Below, in pieces: positions 1 through 10,204 of a stretch of 64,000 nt of DNA (positions are counted from its first letter, which is position 1; the number at the start of each line of letters is the position of its first letter). Below the pieces are notes generated by a model. It was not told the DNA's origin. It made no database searches and saw only the letters and a list, made by a program, of their open reading frames with translations. The stretch covers positions 1,054,001 to 1,118,000 of the forward strand of contig NZ_CP141179.1 in assembly GCF_035599575.1 (NCBI RefSeq), read 5' to 3'. A program made the position numbers and the translations under genes. The DNA is from Roseovarius sp. Pro17 (lineage in GTDB: Bacteria; Pseudomonadota; Alphaproteobacteria; Rhodobacterales; Rhodobacteraceae).

Positions 1-2
1 GC

Positions 3-34
3 AAAAGGACGGGGCGCAGACATGCGCCCCGTCC
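3..34 (-). terminator. Rho-independent terminator of the polyamine ABC operon
   Basis: A perfect 12-bp inverted repeat (7-18 and 23-34) encloses a 4-base loop. On the minus strand it is followed by TTTT at 3-6. It lies 13 bases beyond the stop of the substrate-binding gene, the last gene of the operon, so it is the expected transcript end. Confidence 0.85.
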
Positions 35-47
35 AGCACTCAATGCC

Positions 48-1082
48 TTATTGCTTCAGCTTCGTCCAGATGCGGTTGTAAAGATCCGTCACTTCCTGCG
101 GGCAGGGCTCGACGAAGTCGGGCGCGGGCGCGCTATCGGGCATGACAATCTCGGGCGCTGTTTTCATGTCCTCGTCCATGAACTCCTCGCTGCCTGTGAT
201 GCCGTTGGCATAGCGCGCAAAGTTCGAGATCAGCGCCGCGTTTTCGGGCAGCATAATGAAATTCATGAAGAGTTTCGCGTTCTCCATGTTCGGCGCTTCC
301 TTGAGGACTGCGGCGTTGTCCATCCACCCGGTAAAGCCCTCTTTGGGATAGGCATAGGCCAATGTCGGACGCTGTTCGCGCGCGCGCATGGCCGCACCGT
401 TCCATGTCTGGCTGAGGTCGACATCCATGGAGGTCAGTTTTTCGATGGTGGCGTAGTCCATCGTGCGCCAGTATTCCTTGGCCTGCATCAGCAGTTCGGT
501 CACGTCGCGCAGCTCTTCCATGTTGCTGTTACAACGATCATAGCCGCGATAGCGCAGGGCGGCATTGATAACCTCGGGCATGTCGCTGAGCATGTTGATG
601 CGGCCCTTCAGCTCTTCTGGGGGCTCGAACATCAGTGCCAGTGTGTTGATGTCGCCATCATAGACCTCAGTGTCGACGGAAAAGGCGGTCGTGCCCCACT
701 GCCACGGCACAGTGTAGTTGCGGCCCGGATCCCAATAGACGTCGACCCACTTGGGGTTCATGTTGCCAAAGTTTTCCATCTCGTTCGGTTTGACCTCGGC
801 CAGCAGGCCCTGATCGACCATGATCTTGGCAGTGGAATCGCTGGGCACGACGATATCGTAGCCGGTGCTCCCTTCGCGGACCTTGGCCAGCATGATTTCG
901 TTGCTGTCATAGCCGTCCAGATTGACCTCGACGTCGAATTCCTTTTCGAACTTTTCGATCAATTCGGGGCTGGTGTAGTTCCCCCAGTTATAGATGTTCA
1001 GCTCGCCCTCGGCCCATGCGGGGCCAGCGAGCGCCACGGCAGCAGCGAGGGTCGCAGCCATATTGCGGGTGGATGTCGTCAT
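48..1082 (-). CDS. ABC transporter substrate-binding protein, spermidine/putrescine (PotD/PotF) type
   Basis: This is the periplasmic binding protein of a polyamine-type ABC importer, 344 aa, the usual family length. Residues 1-24 form a signal peptide ending in AWA, and the mature protein opens with LNIYNWGNY, the hallmark opening of PotD/PotF/SBP_bac_8 proteins. A strong ribosome-binding site (GGAGGAA) lies upstream of the ATG. It is the last gene of a four-gene minus-strand operon (ATPase, two permeases, binding protein) and sits 38 bp after the second permease. The class is clear, but the ligand (putrescine, spermidine or another cationic compound) cannot be read from the sequence. Confidence 0.92.
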   Translation of the reverse strand: MTTSTRNMAATLAAAVALAGPAWAEGELNIYNWGNYTSPELIEKFEKEFDVEVNLDGYDSNEIMLAKVREGSTGYDIVVPSDSTAKIMVDQGLLAEVKPNEMENFGNMNPKWVDVYWDPGRNYTVPWQWGTTAFSVDTEVYDGDINTLALMFEPPEELKGRINMLSDMPEVINAALRYRGYDRCNSNMEELRDVTELLMQAKEYWRTMDYATIEKLTSMDVDLSQTWNGAAMRAREQRPTLAYAYPKEGFTGWMDNAAVLKEAPNMENAKLFMNFIMLPENAALISNFARYANGITGSEEFMDEDMKTAPEIVMPDSAPAPDFVEPCPQEVTDLYNRIWTKLKQ

Positions 1083-1120
1083 GTCGGTATTCCTCCAGTT
1101 GGTTTGTTTATTGGCGGACC

Positions 1121-1990
1121 TTATGTCCGCTTTTTGTTCCCGATCAGGAAAAAGATCGAGACCAGCACCACCGACAGGCCGAGTAGCACTGTCGAGACGG
1201 CGTTGATTTCAGGGGTGATGCCGCGCCGGATCTGACCCAAGATATAGACAGGCAGCGTCGTCTCGCCAGGGCCCGCAACCAGCAGCGTGATGATCACGTC
1301 ATCCAGCGACACCACGAAGGCCAGCATCGCGCCCGCCACGATCCCCGGTGCCATCAGTGGCAGCGTCACCTTGCGAAACACTTGAATGGGCGTGGCGTAT
1401 AGATCGGCAGCCGCCTGTTCCAGCGACAGGTTCATATCCTCCAGGCGCGCGCGTATGGGCATGTAGGCGAACGGGATGCAGAAGACCGTATGCGCCAGCA
1501 TGAGGAATCCGATGCCGTTGATGCCCGTCGCCTGTTTGATGATGCCAAAGAGGGCGAGGGTGGACACGGCGGTCACGATTTCGGGCACCATCAGTGGTTG
1601 GTTGATGATCGCATAGGCCAGCGTCTGCCCCTTGAAGGCGCGCACCCGCGTCGTCGCCAGTGCCGCCATCGTCGCAAATGTAGTGGCAAATACCGTCGCC
1701 ACGGCGGCCACCTGCAACGACACAACGGTCGCCTTGCGGATGCCGTCGTTGTCGAATGCTTCGCGATACCAGCGCAGGCTGAATTCGGTCCACTTGACGA
1801 CCGAGCGGTTGTCGTTGAACGAATAGACGACCAGCATCACGATGGGCGCATAGAGAAAGAACAGGCAAATCCAGGCCATCGTGTCGAAGCCGGGCTGCTT
1901 GCGCAGGTCCTTCATTTTGCGGCGGCGCGGCGCTGCGGGATCGGGACTGGCGACGGTCGCCGGGGTCTGTGTGGGTGTGCGATCAGCCAT
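1121..1990 (-). CDS. ABC transporter permease, PotC type
   Basis: This is the inner-membrane permease subunit of the polyamine-type importer, about 289 aa. After a basic, proline-rich N-terminus there are about six membrane segments and a cytoplasmic coupling loop (EQAAADLYATP) of the kind that contacts the ATPase. I start it at 1990, not at the longer in-frame ATG at 2023, because GGAGG lies 9 bases upstream and the start then overlaps the preceding permease stop by 8 bases, which fits translational coupling. It forms the channel together with the next gene upstream. Confidence 0.9.
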   Translation of the reverse strand: MADRTPTQTPATVASPDPAAPRRRKMKDLRKQPGFDTMAWICLFFLYAPIVMLVVYSFNDNRSVVKWTEFSLRWYREAFDNDGIRKATVVSLQVAAVATVFATTFATMAALATTRVRAFKGQTLAYAIINQPLMVPEIVTAVSTLALFGIIKQATGINGIGFLMLAHTVFCIPFAYMPIRARLEDMNLSLEQAAADLYATPIQVFRKVTLPLMAPGIVAGAMLAFVVSLDDVIITLLVAGPGETTLPVYILGQIRRGITPEINAVSTVLLGLSVVLVSIFFLIGNKKRT

Positions 1991-2936
1991 GGCCGTTGGC
2001 CTCCTTGCCAGACGAACGGACATAGATGATCAGCGATGCCATCACGACGACCATCAGGATCAGCGCCGCCGCCGCCCCAAAGGGCCAGTTGCGCGAGCCG
2101 CTGAATTGCAACGCGATGAGATTGCCGATCATCAGCTCTTTGCCGCCGCCCAGCAATTCTGGCGTGATGTAAGCACCAAGGGCGGGGATAAAGACCAGGA
2201 TGCAGCCCGCGACGATGCCCGGCTTTGCCATCGGAATGATGACGTGGCGCAGCACCTGAAAGCGGCTAGCGTAGAGATCATAGGCTGCCTCGACCAGCCG
2301 GAAATCCAGCTTTTCAAGCGAGGCATAGAGGGGCAGCACCATGAAGGGCAGATAACTATAGATGAGGCCCGCAAAGATCGCGTAATTGGTGTATAGCATT
2401 CCGATGGGCTGGTCGGTGACGCCCAATCCCATAAGCCCGATATTGATAATGCCCTCGTCGCGGATGATCAGCAGGATCGCATAGGTGCGCACCAACAGGT
2501 TCACCCAGAAGGGCAGCGTAATCATGAACAGCCACAGGTTACGGTGCTCAGGGGGCTTGGATGCGATGAAATAGGCGGTGGGAAAGCCGATGATAAGCGC
2601 GCCAACGGTGGCCCCGAAGGCAAGGCCGATCGAGCGGCCATAAATGTTGAGATAGGTCGACGAAAAGGCCAGCGTGTCATCGAAAATGTCGCGGTCAAAC
2701 AGGAACTGCACATAGGCGTCGGTCGAAAACTCCCATGTGACGCCGCCGTAAGTGCCTGGGCTGAGGAATGAATAGATCAGCGTGATCGTCAGCGGAAAGA
2801 GCCCAAAGAGGCCGATGATGATCAACGCGGGCGACAGTAGCTGCCTGCGCCGCCGCCGCGCGGCCGCGTCCGTCTGGCGGCGGGCCTCGGCGAGCATCGC
2901 GTCGGAGTTGGCTGTGGATGTGATAACGTCGCCCAT
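1983..2936 (-). CDS. ABC transporter permease, PotB type
   Basis: This is the first permease of the polyamine-type ABC importer, 317 aa, with an N-terminal membrane segment followed by a periplasmic region and five further helices. The coupling motif EAAYDLYASRFQV is the PotB/PotC type. Its ATG overlaps the stop of the ATPase gene as ATGA, and its own end overlaps the second permease, so all three are probably translated as a coupled unit. It is likely to pair with the 1121-1990 product as a heterodimeric channel. Confidence 0.91.
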   Translation of the reverse strand: MGDVITSTANSDAMLAEARRQTDAAARRRRRQLLSPALIIIGLFGLFPLTITLIYSFLSPGTYGGVTWEFSTDAYVQFLFDRDIFDDTLAFSSTYLNIYGRSIGLAFGATVGALIIGFPTAYFIASKPPEHRNLWLFMITLPFWVNLLVRTYAILLIIRDEGIINIGLMGLGVTDQPIGMLYTNYAIFAGLIYSYLPFMVLPLYASLEKLDFRLVEAAYDLYASRFQVLRHVIIPMAKPGIVAGCILVFIPALGAYITPELLGGGKELMIGNLIALQFSGSRNWPFGAAAALILMVVVMASLIIYVRSSGKEANGHG

Positions 2937-4042
2937 CAGTCCACCAGAACCTGAACCGCGTCTGGCACGGATATGCCTACCTCAGCACCAATCTGTGCAT
3001 CGGTCTGCGCGCGACGCACCAACACCTCGCCGCCGCCTTCAAGGGCCACATGCACGTTATGGCCTGCGCCGAAATAGACGATGTTGGTTACCCGCCCCTT
3101 GAGGGATGCATCCGCCGCACCGGGCGCCGTCAGGTCCATGTTTTCGGGCCGGATTGCGACCGATACAGGCCCCTCGTGCGCTGCGCCTTTGGCCAGAATT
3201 GCGCCAATCGGCACACCGCCGGGCAGGATGACCTTGCTGCCATTTGCATTAAGGTTGCCATCCAGTATATTGATATCGCCTATGAAATCCGCGACAAAGC
3301 GGCGCGCGGGATTGTTGTAGATTTCCTTGGGCGCGCCGACTTGCAGGATGGCACCCGCCTGCATCACGGCGAGGCGGTCGGACATGGTCAGCGCCTCTTC
3401 CTGATCGTGTGTGACAAAGACGAAGGTGATCCCCGTCTCTTCCTGAAGGCGCTTTAGCTCGATCTGCATTTCCTTGCGTAGCTTGAGGTCCAGCGCCGAC
3501 AAAGGCTCATCCAGCAGCAGCACCTTGGGGCGGGGTGCCAACGCGCGGGCCAGCGCCACGCGCTGCTGTTGACCACCCGATAGCTGATCGGTGCGTCGGT
3601 CTGCCAGATGCTCCATCTGGACCAGTGCCAGCATCCGCTCGATTGCCTCTTTGATCTCGGATTTGGGGCGGCCCTGCATTTCGAGGCCAAAGCCGATATT
3701 GCGCGCCACGCTCATATGCGGAAACAGCGCGTAGGACTGGAAAACCGTGTTCACGGGCCGCTTGTAAGGAGGCAGATGCCCGATTTCCTGACCGTCCAGC
3801 AGGATCTGGCCCCCATCGGGCAGATCAAAGCCGGCGATGAGGCGCAAAAGAGTTGTTTTACCACAGCCGGATGGGCCGAGCAGTGTGAAAAATTCGTTCT
3901 TGCGGATATCGACCGACACGTTGTCGAGGGCGGTAATCATGCCCGCGCCTTGCCCGAACGTTTTGGTGACACCCTCGGCGTGGACCATGACGTCCCGCGC
4001 GCCGCTCTCTTTTTGCACGGCCATCGCTGCGGTGGTCGTCAT
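2936..4042 (-). CDS. ABC transporter ATP-binding protein, PotA type
   Basis: This ATPase drives the polyamine-type importer, 368 aa. It shows a Walker A motif (GPSGCGKTT), the Q-loop region [13 protein letters not shown], the signature [14 protein letters not shown], Walker B ([11 protein letters not shown]) and the H-loop [10 protein letters not shown]-terminal TOBE-like region of about 100 aa is typical of PotA. The start at 4042 is chosen because AGGAG lies 6 bases upstream; the longer reading to 4123 lacks a ribosome-binding site. It is the first gene of the operon and is transcribed away from the amidohydrolase at 4264, so both probably use the 4043-4263 interval for promoters. Confidence 0.93.
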   Translation of the reverse strand: MTTTAAMAVQKESGARDVMVHAEGVTKTFGQGAGMITALDNVSVDIRKNEFFTLLGPSGCGKTTLLRLIAGFDLPDGGQILLDGQEIGHLPPYKRPVNTVFQSYALFPHMSVARNIGFGLEMQGRPKSEIKEAIERMLALVQMEHLADRRTDQLSGGQQQRVALARALAPRPKVLLLDEPLSALDLKLRKEMQIELKRLQEETGITFVFVTHDQEEALTMSDRLAVMQAGAILQVGAPKEIYNNPARRFVADFIGDINILDGNLNANGSKVILPGGVPIGAILAKGAAHEGPVSVAIRPENMDLTAPGAADASLKGRVTNIVYFGAGHNVHVALEGGGEVLVRRAQTDAQIGAEVGISVPDAVQVLVD

Positions 4043-4263
4043 ACGGCTCTCCTGCTTCGTTACTCGTATCGCGACTCCGCGCGATTCTATGGCGCATACG
4101 TCTGTATGCAGCCTATGCCGCACGCGCTTGCCACGTAAACACCCATTACGTAGCGCTGAGTTCGATCAGATACGCTGGATGCCTCTGCGAGGAGGTATTT
4201 ACCCGGCGCGCGCGATACAGCAATCTGTGAGCCGACATGACCCTCAGCCCAAGGAGACGGCGT

Positions 4264-5928
4264 ATGGCAGGCAAGGCGGATCTGGTAATCCTGAACGGCA
4301 AGGTGCTGACGATGGACGCGGGCCATCCCCGCGCCGAGGCAGTCGCGCTGGCAGGCGGTGTTATCATAGCTGTCGGTAGCACTGCTGAGATCCGCGCACT
4401 GGCCGCACCCGACGCGCGAGTCATTGACGCCGCTGGCGGCACGGTTCTGCCGGGATTTATCGACAGCCACGTGCACCTGTTCCAAGGCTCCGCCGCACTG
4501 GAATTCATGGCGATGGAGGGGATCGGGACCGGCAAGGATGCGGCGCAGACCATCCGCGACTACAGCGAGGCGAACCCCGGTGAGCCGATGATCGTCGGCA
4601 CCGGCACCGCCTATGGCCTGATGGACGGGCGCAACCCGACACGCCACGATCTGGACGCCATCCTGCCGGATCGCCCGCTGGCGCTGCTGGCGCCGGATAT
4701 CCATACGCTGTGGGCCAATACGATGGCGCTGGAAAAGGCGGGGCTGTTACACGGTGGCCCGGTGCCCGAAGGCAGCGTTATCGTGATGGAAGAGGGCGGC
4801 ACCGCGACTGGTGAGTTACAGGAAACCGGCGCCTTCGGCCCGGTTTTGCGCCTCAGCCGCACCGGCGGACGCGACATGCTGGGCTATGTCACAGGCGCTG
4901 AACCCGAGCCGCCCGCCAGCGAGGCCGAGCGTGCCGCCGACCGCGCGCTAATCGCCAAGGGGCTGACACACGCCGCATCCCACGGCATCACGACGATGCA
5001 CAATATGGATGGCAATTTCTATCAGCTCGAGCTGCTGAGCGATCTGGACGCATCAGGCGATCTGAAATGCCGGATGCAGGTGCCGTTTCACCTCAAGAAT
5101 TACGATCCGCTGGACCGGCTGGAGGAAGCCTCCGAGATGCACAGGCGCTACACCGGCGACCGGGTCTGGTCAGGCCGGGTCAAGATGTTCATGGACGGGG
5201 TTATGGACACGCATACAGCGCTGATGACGCGGCCCTATCCCGGCACCGACACTGTGGGCGAGCCCGTGTTCGATCCCGAGCATTTCAATGCGGCGTGCAT
5301 CCGGGCCGACGCGATGGGCCTGCAAATCAGCGTCCACTCCATCGGCGACCTCGCGACGCGCCGCACGCTGGATGGCTATGAGGTGGCCCGCCGCGCCAAC
5401 GGCGCACGTGATTCCCGTCACCGGATCGAACATATCGAGGTGATTCACCCCGACGACCTGCCGCGCATCAACGCGCTGGGCGCGGTGGCCTCGCTACAGC
5501 CGCGCCATTCGCCGCTGGGGGATTACTTCCCGATCATTCCGCAGGGGACGCTGCTATATGATGATCAATATCCCTACACCTTTGCATGGCAGCGCATTCG
5601 CGATACCGGCGCGCCTGTGATCTTTTCGACCGACTGGCCGGTGGTGCCGGTCGATGTCATGCGCAACATCGGGTGCGCCATCGCGCCCATGCAACCGGGC
5701 GCGCCATGGGACGTGCGACCACAAAGCCTGATGGACACGCTCGCCTCCTATACCTCGGGCAATGCCTGGGTCGAGTTCAACGAGGGACGCAAGGGGCAGC
5801 TAGTAACGGGCCAGATGGGCGATGTCGTGGTGATGGATTGCGATCTGGAGGCGTGCGCGCCGGACGCGATTCACAAGGCGCGGGCGATGGTCACCATCTG
5901 TGGCGGGCAAATCACCTATAGCGGGTGA
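4264..5928 (+). CDS. Amidohydrolase family protein (YtcJ-like, Amidohydro_3)
   Basis: This is a predicted metal-dependent hydrolase of 554 aa with an N-terminal beta-sandwich and a TIM barrel. The HxH metal-binding motif appears in GFIDSHVHLFQG, with further conserved histidines in SVHSIGD and RIEHIE and a late aspartate in FSTDWPV, matching the YtcJ/Amidohydro_3 family, whose members hydrolyse N-substituted amides. An AAGGAG site 8 bases upstream selects 4264 as start over an in-frame ATG at 4237. It is divergent from the polyamine-type importer and may act on a nitrogenous compound taken up by it, but that is only an inference from position. Its 3' end overlaps the convergent methyltransferase by 13 bp. 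Confidence 0.88.
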   Translation: MAGKADLVILNGKVLTMDAGHPRAEAVALAGGVIIAVGSTAEIRALAAPDARVIDAAGGTVLPGFIDSHVHLFQGSAALEFMAMEGIGTGKDAAQTIRDYSEANPGEPMIVGTGTAYGLMDGRNPTRHDLDAILPDRPLALLAPDIHTLWANTMALEKAGLLHGGPVPEGSVIVMEEGGTATGELQETGAFGPVLRLSRTGGRDMLGYVTGAEPEPPASEAERAADRALIAKGLTHAASHGITTMHNMDGNFYQLELLSDLDASGDLKCRMQVPFHLKNYDPLDRLEEASEMHRRYTGDRVWSGRVKMFMDGVMDTHTALMTRPYPGTDTVGEPVFDPEHFNAACIRADAMGLQISVHSIGDLATRRTLDGYEVARRANGARDSRHRIEHIEVIHPDDLPRINALGAVASLQPRHSPLGDYFPIIPQGTLLYDDQYPYTFAWQRIRDTGAPVIFSTDWPVVPVDVMRNIGCAIAPMQPGAPWDVRPQSLMDTLASYTSGNAWVEFNEGRKGQLVTGQMGDVVVMDCDLEACAPDAIHKARAMVTICGGQITYSG

Positions 5929-6566
5929 TGGGCGAGAAACATGAGGTTGTTCGCGGGCATTGGCAACGGCGGCTGAGGGCGCAGCCCGGCGGCGCGCATC
6001 CAACTTGCGACATCTTTGGCGTCCTTATAGCCGATCTCGGGATCGCTCGCCCTCAGGCTGGCGTCAAAGCTGGCGTCGGCCTCTGACACAGTGCGCCCAT
6101 CCCGCAGAAAAGGGCCATAAACGGCGAATAGACCGCCCGGCACCAGCGCCTCGGACACTTCGTGCAGCAGAATATGCGCTTCGCTTTCGCTGATGAGGTG
6201 CAAAAGGTTCACCAGCACGATCAGATCCCGTCTGCCGTGGCGTGCGCCCCATCCCGGCGTTGTCGCGTCCAGCGTGATCGCGCGCCGGATATTCGGCGCC
6301 TCTGCCCACGCGTCGATGCTGGCATGGCGGGCGGCGTCGATCTCACTCGGTTGCCAAGTGATATGGGGCAGGGCGGCGGCGAACGCGACCACATGCTGAC
6401 CTGTGCCGCTGGCAATTTCCAGCGCGCGGCCCTCGTGGGGGCCATGCACGGCCAGCACCTCGGCAATAAGCGCCGCATTGCGCTGGGCCGACGGGGAGTT
6501 TAGGCGCGCACCCGTATCAGGCTCGGCGATCGAGGCGGCAGCAGGTAGCTGGTTGCGAAAAGGCAT
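5916..6566 (-). CDS. DUF938 family SAM-dependent methyltransferase
   Basis: This is a predicted class I methyltransferase of about 216 aa. The SAM-binding motif I is visible as LEIASGTGQHVVAFA, followed by WQPSEID at the second strand, the characteristic pattern of DUF938 proteins found across proteobacteria. The acceptor is unknown. The start at 6566 follows an AAAGGA site; an in-frame ATG at 6620 has no such site. It overlaps the convergent amidohydrolase gene by 13 bp and is divergent from dnaE. Confidence 0.88.
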   Translation of the reverse strand: MPFRNQLPAAASIAEPDTGARLNSPSAQRNAALIAEVLAVHGPHEGRALEIASGTGQHVVAFAAALPHITWQPSEIDAARHASIDAWAEAPNIRRAITLDATTPGWGARHGRRDLIVLVNLLHLISESEAHILLHEVSEALVPGGLFAVYGPFLRDGRTVSEADASFDASLRASDPEIGYKDAKDVASWMRAAGLRPQPPLPMPANNLMFLAHHPL

Positions 6567-6691
6567 TGGCGCGTCCTTTGGCTGTACGCACAGGATGGCA
6601 AAAAAACGCGCGTTTGTCACGTGGCAGGTGACGCAGGGATATGCGATTGAGCCCTCTGGCGGTGCGCGCGGCGCTCGCCTAGAGTGCGGCT

Positions 6692-9600
6692 ATGTCCAAA
6701 CCAGCCCGATTCATACACCTACGCGTCCATAGCGAATATTCCCTGCTCGAAGGGGCCGTGCGGCTGAAAAAGCTGCCGGGCCTGTGTCAGGACGTGGGCA
6801 TGCCCGCCGTTGCCGTGACCGACACGAACAACATGTTTGCGGCACTCGAATTCGCCGTCTCGGCGGCGGATGCGGGCATTCAGCCGATCATGGGCTGCCA
6901 GATTGATCTGGCCTATGTCGACGTCGCACCCGGCGAGCGTGCCGCGCTGCCCGCGCCTATCGTGCTGCTGGCCCAGAACGAGGAAGGGTATGAGCACCTG
7001 ATGAAGCTCAACTCCTGCCTCTATTTGCGCGGCGATGGTGAGTTGCCGCATGTCACGCGGATTGATCTTGCTGAAAATTCTGCTGGTCTGATCTGCCTGA
7101 CCGGCGGCCCCGATGGCCCGATCGGACGCCTCTTGCGCGCCGGCCAGCGCGACGCCGCCGAGGCGCTGATGCGCCAATTGACCGAGATTTATGGCGACCG
7201 CCTATATGTCGAGTTGCAGCGCCACCCCGGCGAGGATGGTCTGCCCGAGGCAGAACGGCTGAGCGAGCGTGGCCATGTTGAAATGGCCTATGCGATGGAT
7301 CTGCCGCTGGTTGCCACCAATGACGTCTATTTCCCCAAGTCAAAAATGTATGAGGCGCATGATGCGATGCTCTGCGTCGCCGAGGGGACGTATGTCGATC
7401 AATCCGCCCCGCGCCGCCGCCTGACGCCGCAGCATAACTTCAAGACGCCGCGCGAGATGGCAACCCTCTTTGCAGATCTGCCCGAGGCGATTGAAAACAC
7501 GGTGGAAATCGCCAAGCGCTGTGCCTTTGGCGCCTACCGACGCGACCCGATCCTGCCGAAATTCGCCGATGACGAGGTGGACGAGCTGCGCCGTCAGGCC
7601 AAGGCTGGGCTGGTGGAACGTCTAAAGGTCATCCCGCACGCCACCAGCGTCGAAGAGTATGAAAAGCGGCTGGAATTTGAGTTGGGCATCATCGAGGGCA
7701 TGGGCTTTCCCGGCTATTTCCTGATCGTCGCCGATTTCATCAAATGGGCCAAGGATCGCGAAATTCCGGTGGGTCCGGGGCGTGGCTCGGGCGCCGGTAG
7801 CCTCGTGGCCTACGCGCTGACGATCACGGACCTTGACCCGCTGCGCTACAGCCTGCTGTTTGAGCGGTTCCTGAACCCTGAGCGTGTGTCGATGCCCGAC
7901 TTTGACATCGACTTCTGCATGGATCGCCGCGAGGAGGTGATCCAATACGTGCAGGAGAAATATGGCCGCGACCGTGTGGGCCAGATCATCACCTTCGGCG
8001 CGCTCTTGTCCAAGGCTGCTGTGCGCGACATCGGGCGCGTGCTGCAAATGCCTTACGGGCAGGTGGATCGTCTGTCGAAAATGATCCCCGTCGAGGGCGT
8101 GAAACCCGTCAGCATCCAGCAGGCGCTGGCGCAAGAGGACCGTCTGCGCGAGGAGGCCCGCAACGAGGAGGTCGTCGACCGCCTGCTGAACTACGGGATG
8201 CAGGTCGAGGGGCTGCTGCGAAATGCCTCGACCCACGCGGCCGGCGTAGTGATTGGGGATCGCCCGCTGGACGAACTGGTGCCACTCTATCAGGACCCGC
8301 GTTCGGACATGCCCGCAACCCAATTCAACATGAAATGGGTCGAGCAGGCAGGACTGGTCAAGTTCGACTTTCTGGGCCTGAAAACCCTGACTGTGATCCA
8401 GAACGCAATTCAGCAAATTCACGGCGAGGGGCGCGATCTGCATACCGCCGCCGATGGCAGCGGGATCTATCAGCCGATTGAGGGCGCCGAGAACGATATC
8501 GGCCAGATCCCATTAGACGATGCCAAAACTTACGGGCTTTATGCCAAGGCCAAGACGGTCGCGGTGTTTCAGGTGGAAAGCTCGGGCATGATGGACGCGC
8601 TCAAGCGTATGAAGCCGGATTGCATCGAGGATATTATTGCGCTGGTCGCCCTTTATCGGCCCGGCCCGATGGAGAATATCCCGAAATTCTGCGAGGTGAA
8701 AAACGAGATATCGGATCGCGACCTGCTGCATCCGACGATTGATCACATCTTGGATGAGACGCAGGGCATCATCGTTTACCAGGAACAGGTGATGCAGATC
8801 GCGCAGGAGATGGCGGGCTATAGCCTTGGCGGCGCTGACCTGCTGCGACGTGCGATGGGCAAGAAAATTCAGGCGGCGATGGATGCCGAGCGGCCCAAGT
8901 TCATCGCGGGCGCCAAGGAGAATGGCGTCGATGACGACAAGGCGCTGGAGGTGTGGAACCTTCTGGATAAATTCGCCAACTACGGTTTCAACAAATCGCA
9001 CGCGGCGGCTTATGCGGTGGTCAGCTATCAGACGGCCTGGCTGAAGGCGAACCATCCCAGCGAATTCATGGCCGGGGTCATGAATTGCGATATCCACCTG
9101 ACAGACAAGCTGTCGGTTTACTTTGAAGAGGTTAAAAAGGGGCTTGAGTTGCCTTGGGCGCCGCCTTGCGTCAACCGCTCGGATGCGCAGTTCTTGGTGC
9201 GGGAGGGTGTTTTGCATTACGGCCTCGGTGCGTTGAAAAATGTCGGGGTCGAGGCGATGAAGCTGATCGTGGAAGGACGCGGCGAGAAGCCTTTCGCCAC
9301 GCTCTACGATTTCGCGCGTCGCGTCGATATCAAACGGATCGGCAAGCGCCCGTTGGAGATGCTGGCCCGCTCTGGCGCGTTCGACGAGATTGATCGCAAC
9401 CGCCGCCGCGTGTTCGAAGCGGTCGAGCCGCTGATGAACTACTCAGGCGCGATCCACGACCAGAAGAATTCGGCGCAGGTGTCGCTGTTCGGCGAGGCGG
9501 GCGAGGATTTGCCCGAGCCGCGCCTGCCGCCCGTCGACGATTGGCTACCCGCCGAGCGTCTGACGGAGGAGTTCAAGGCGGTCGGTTTCTACCTTTCGGG

Positions 9601-10192
9601 CCACCCATTGGACGACTATATGGCCGCGCTGAAACGCAAGCAGGTCAAGACGCTGGACGAGGTGATCGAGCTAGCCGCCCGCGCACCATGCGTGGTCAAG
9701 ATGGCAGGCATCGTCGCAGGCCGCCAAGAGCGTAAATCTGCGCGCGGCAACCGCTTTGCCTTTGTTCAGCTCAGCGATACGACAGGCGGTTACGAGGTTG
9801 TCATGTTCTCGGAAACACTGGAAAAATCGCGCGAACATATCGAGACGGGCGCGCAGGTCGTTGTGACGGTCGAGGCGACGATGGACTCCGAACAGCTCAA
9901 GCTGCTGGCACGCTCGGTCGCGCCGATCGACGGCGTAGTGGCGGATGCAGGTAGCCTCGGACTGTTGATCTTTGTCGAAGATCCGTCTGCGTTGGCATCC
10001 GTGGCGAAGGTTTTGGAGGGCGCAGCCGAAGCCACACGCGCAGCGCGGCCCGGCCCCATCCGGTTCTGCCTCATGGCCGAGGGATTGCCCGGCGAGGTTG
10101 AGCTATCGGCTGGGCGCGACTATCCGGTGACGCCCCAGATCAAGGGCGCGATCAAAAGCCTTGAGGGCGTTATGGATGTTCAGGACATTTAA
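6692..10192 (+). CDS. dnaE: DNA polymerase III alpha subunit
   Basis: This is the catalytic subunit of the replicative DNA polymerase, 1166 aa, full length for DnaE. An N-terminal PHP domain starts at FIHLRVHSEYS. The palm carries the catalytic aspartates in MPDFDIDF, preceded by GPGRGSGAGSLVAY. The fingers motif FNKSHAAAYAVVSYQTAWLK and a C-terminal OB-fold region are both present, and no frameshift is apparent. It is a stand-alone gene divergent from the methyltransferase, and a small SlyX-like gene converges on its 3' end 12 bp away. Confidence 0.97.
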   Translation: MSKPARFIHLRVHSEYSLLEGAVRLKKLPGLCQDVGMPAVAVTDTNNMFAALEFAVSAADAGIQPIMGCQIDLAYVDVAPGERAALPAPIVLLAQNEEGYEHLMKLNSCLYLRGDGELPHVTRIDLAENSAGLICLTGGPDGPIGRLLRAGQRDAAEALMRQLTEIYGDRLYVELQRHPGEDGLPEAERLSERGHVEMAYAMDLPLVATNDVYFPKSKMYEAHDAMLCVAEGTYVDQSAPRRRLTPQHNFKTPREMATLFADLPEAIENTVEIAKRCAFGAYRRDPILPKFADDEVDELRRQAKAGLVERLKVIPHATSVEEYEKRLEFELGIIEGMGFPGYFLIVADFIKWAKDREIPVGPGRGSGAGSLVAYALTITDLDPLRYSLLFERFLNPERVSMPDFDIDFCMDRREEVIQYVQEKYGRDRVGQIITFGALLSKAAVRDIGRVLQMPYGQVDRLSKMIPVEGVKPVSIQQALAQEDRLREEARNEEVVDRLLNYGMQVEGLLRNASTHAAGVVIGDRPLDELVPLYQDPRSDMPATQFNMKWVEQAGLVKFDFLGLKTLTVIQNAIQQIHGEGRDLHTAADGSGIYQPIEGAENDIGQIPLDDAKTYGLYAKAKTVAVFQVESSGMMDALKRMKPDCIEDIIALVALYRPGPMENIPKFCEVKNEISDRDLLHPTIDHILDETQGIIVYQEQVMQIAQEMAGYSLGGADLLRRAMGKKIQAAMDAERPKFIAGAKENGVDDDKALEVWNLLDKFANYGFNKSHAAAYAVVSYQTAWLKANHPSEFMAGVMNCDIHLTDKLSVYFEEVKKGLELPWAPPCVNRSDAQFLVREGVLHYGLGALKNVGVEAMKLIVEGRGEKPFATLYDFARRVDIKRIGKRPLEMLARSGAFDEIDRNRRRVFEAVEPLMNYSGAIHDQKNSAQVSLFGEAGEDLPEPRLPPVDDWLPAERLTEEFKAVGFYLSGHPLDDYMAALKRKQVKTLDEVIELAARAPCVVKMAGIVAGRQERKSARGNRFAFVQLSDTTGGYEVVMFSETLEKSREHIETGAQVVVTVEATMDSEQLKLLARSVAPIDGVVADAGSLGLLIFVEDPSALASVAKVLEGAAEATRAARPGPIRFCLMAEGLPGEVELSAGRDYPVTPQIKGAIKSLEGVMDVQDI

Positions 10193-10204
10193 GCCGCCGC
10201 GCGT

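Noticed and set aside
51..1235. 394-codon open frame on the plus strand
   Set aside because: It is antisense to the substrate-binding gene, is histidine/glycine-rich without motifs and has no ribosome-binding site; it is a high-GC shadow.
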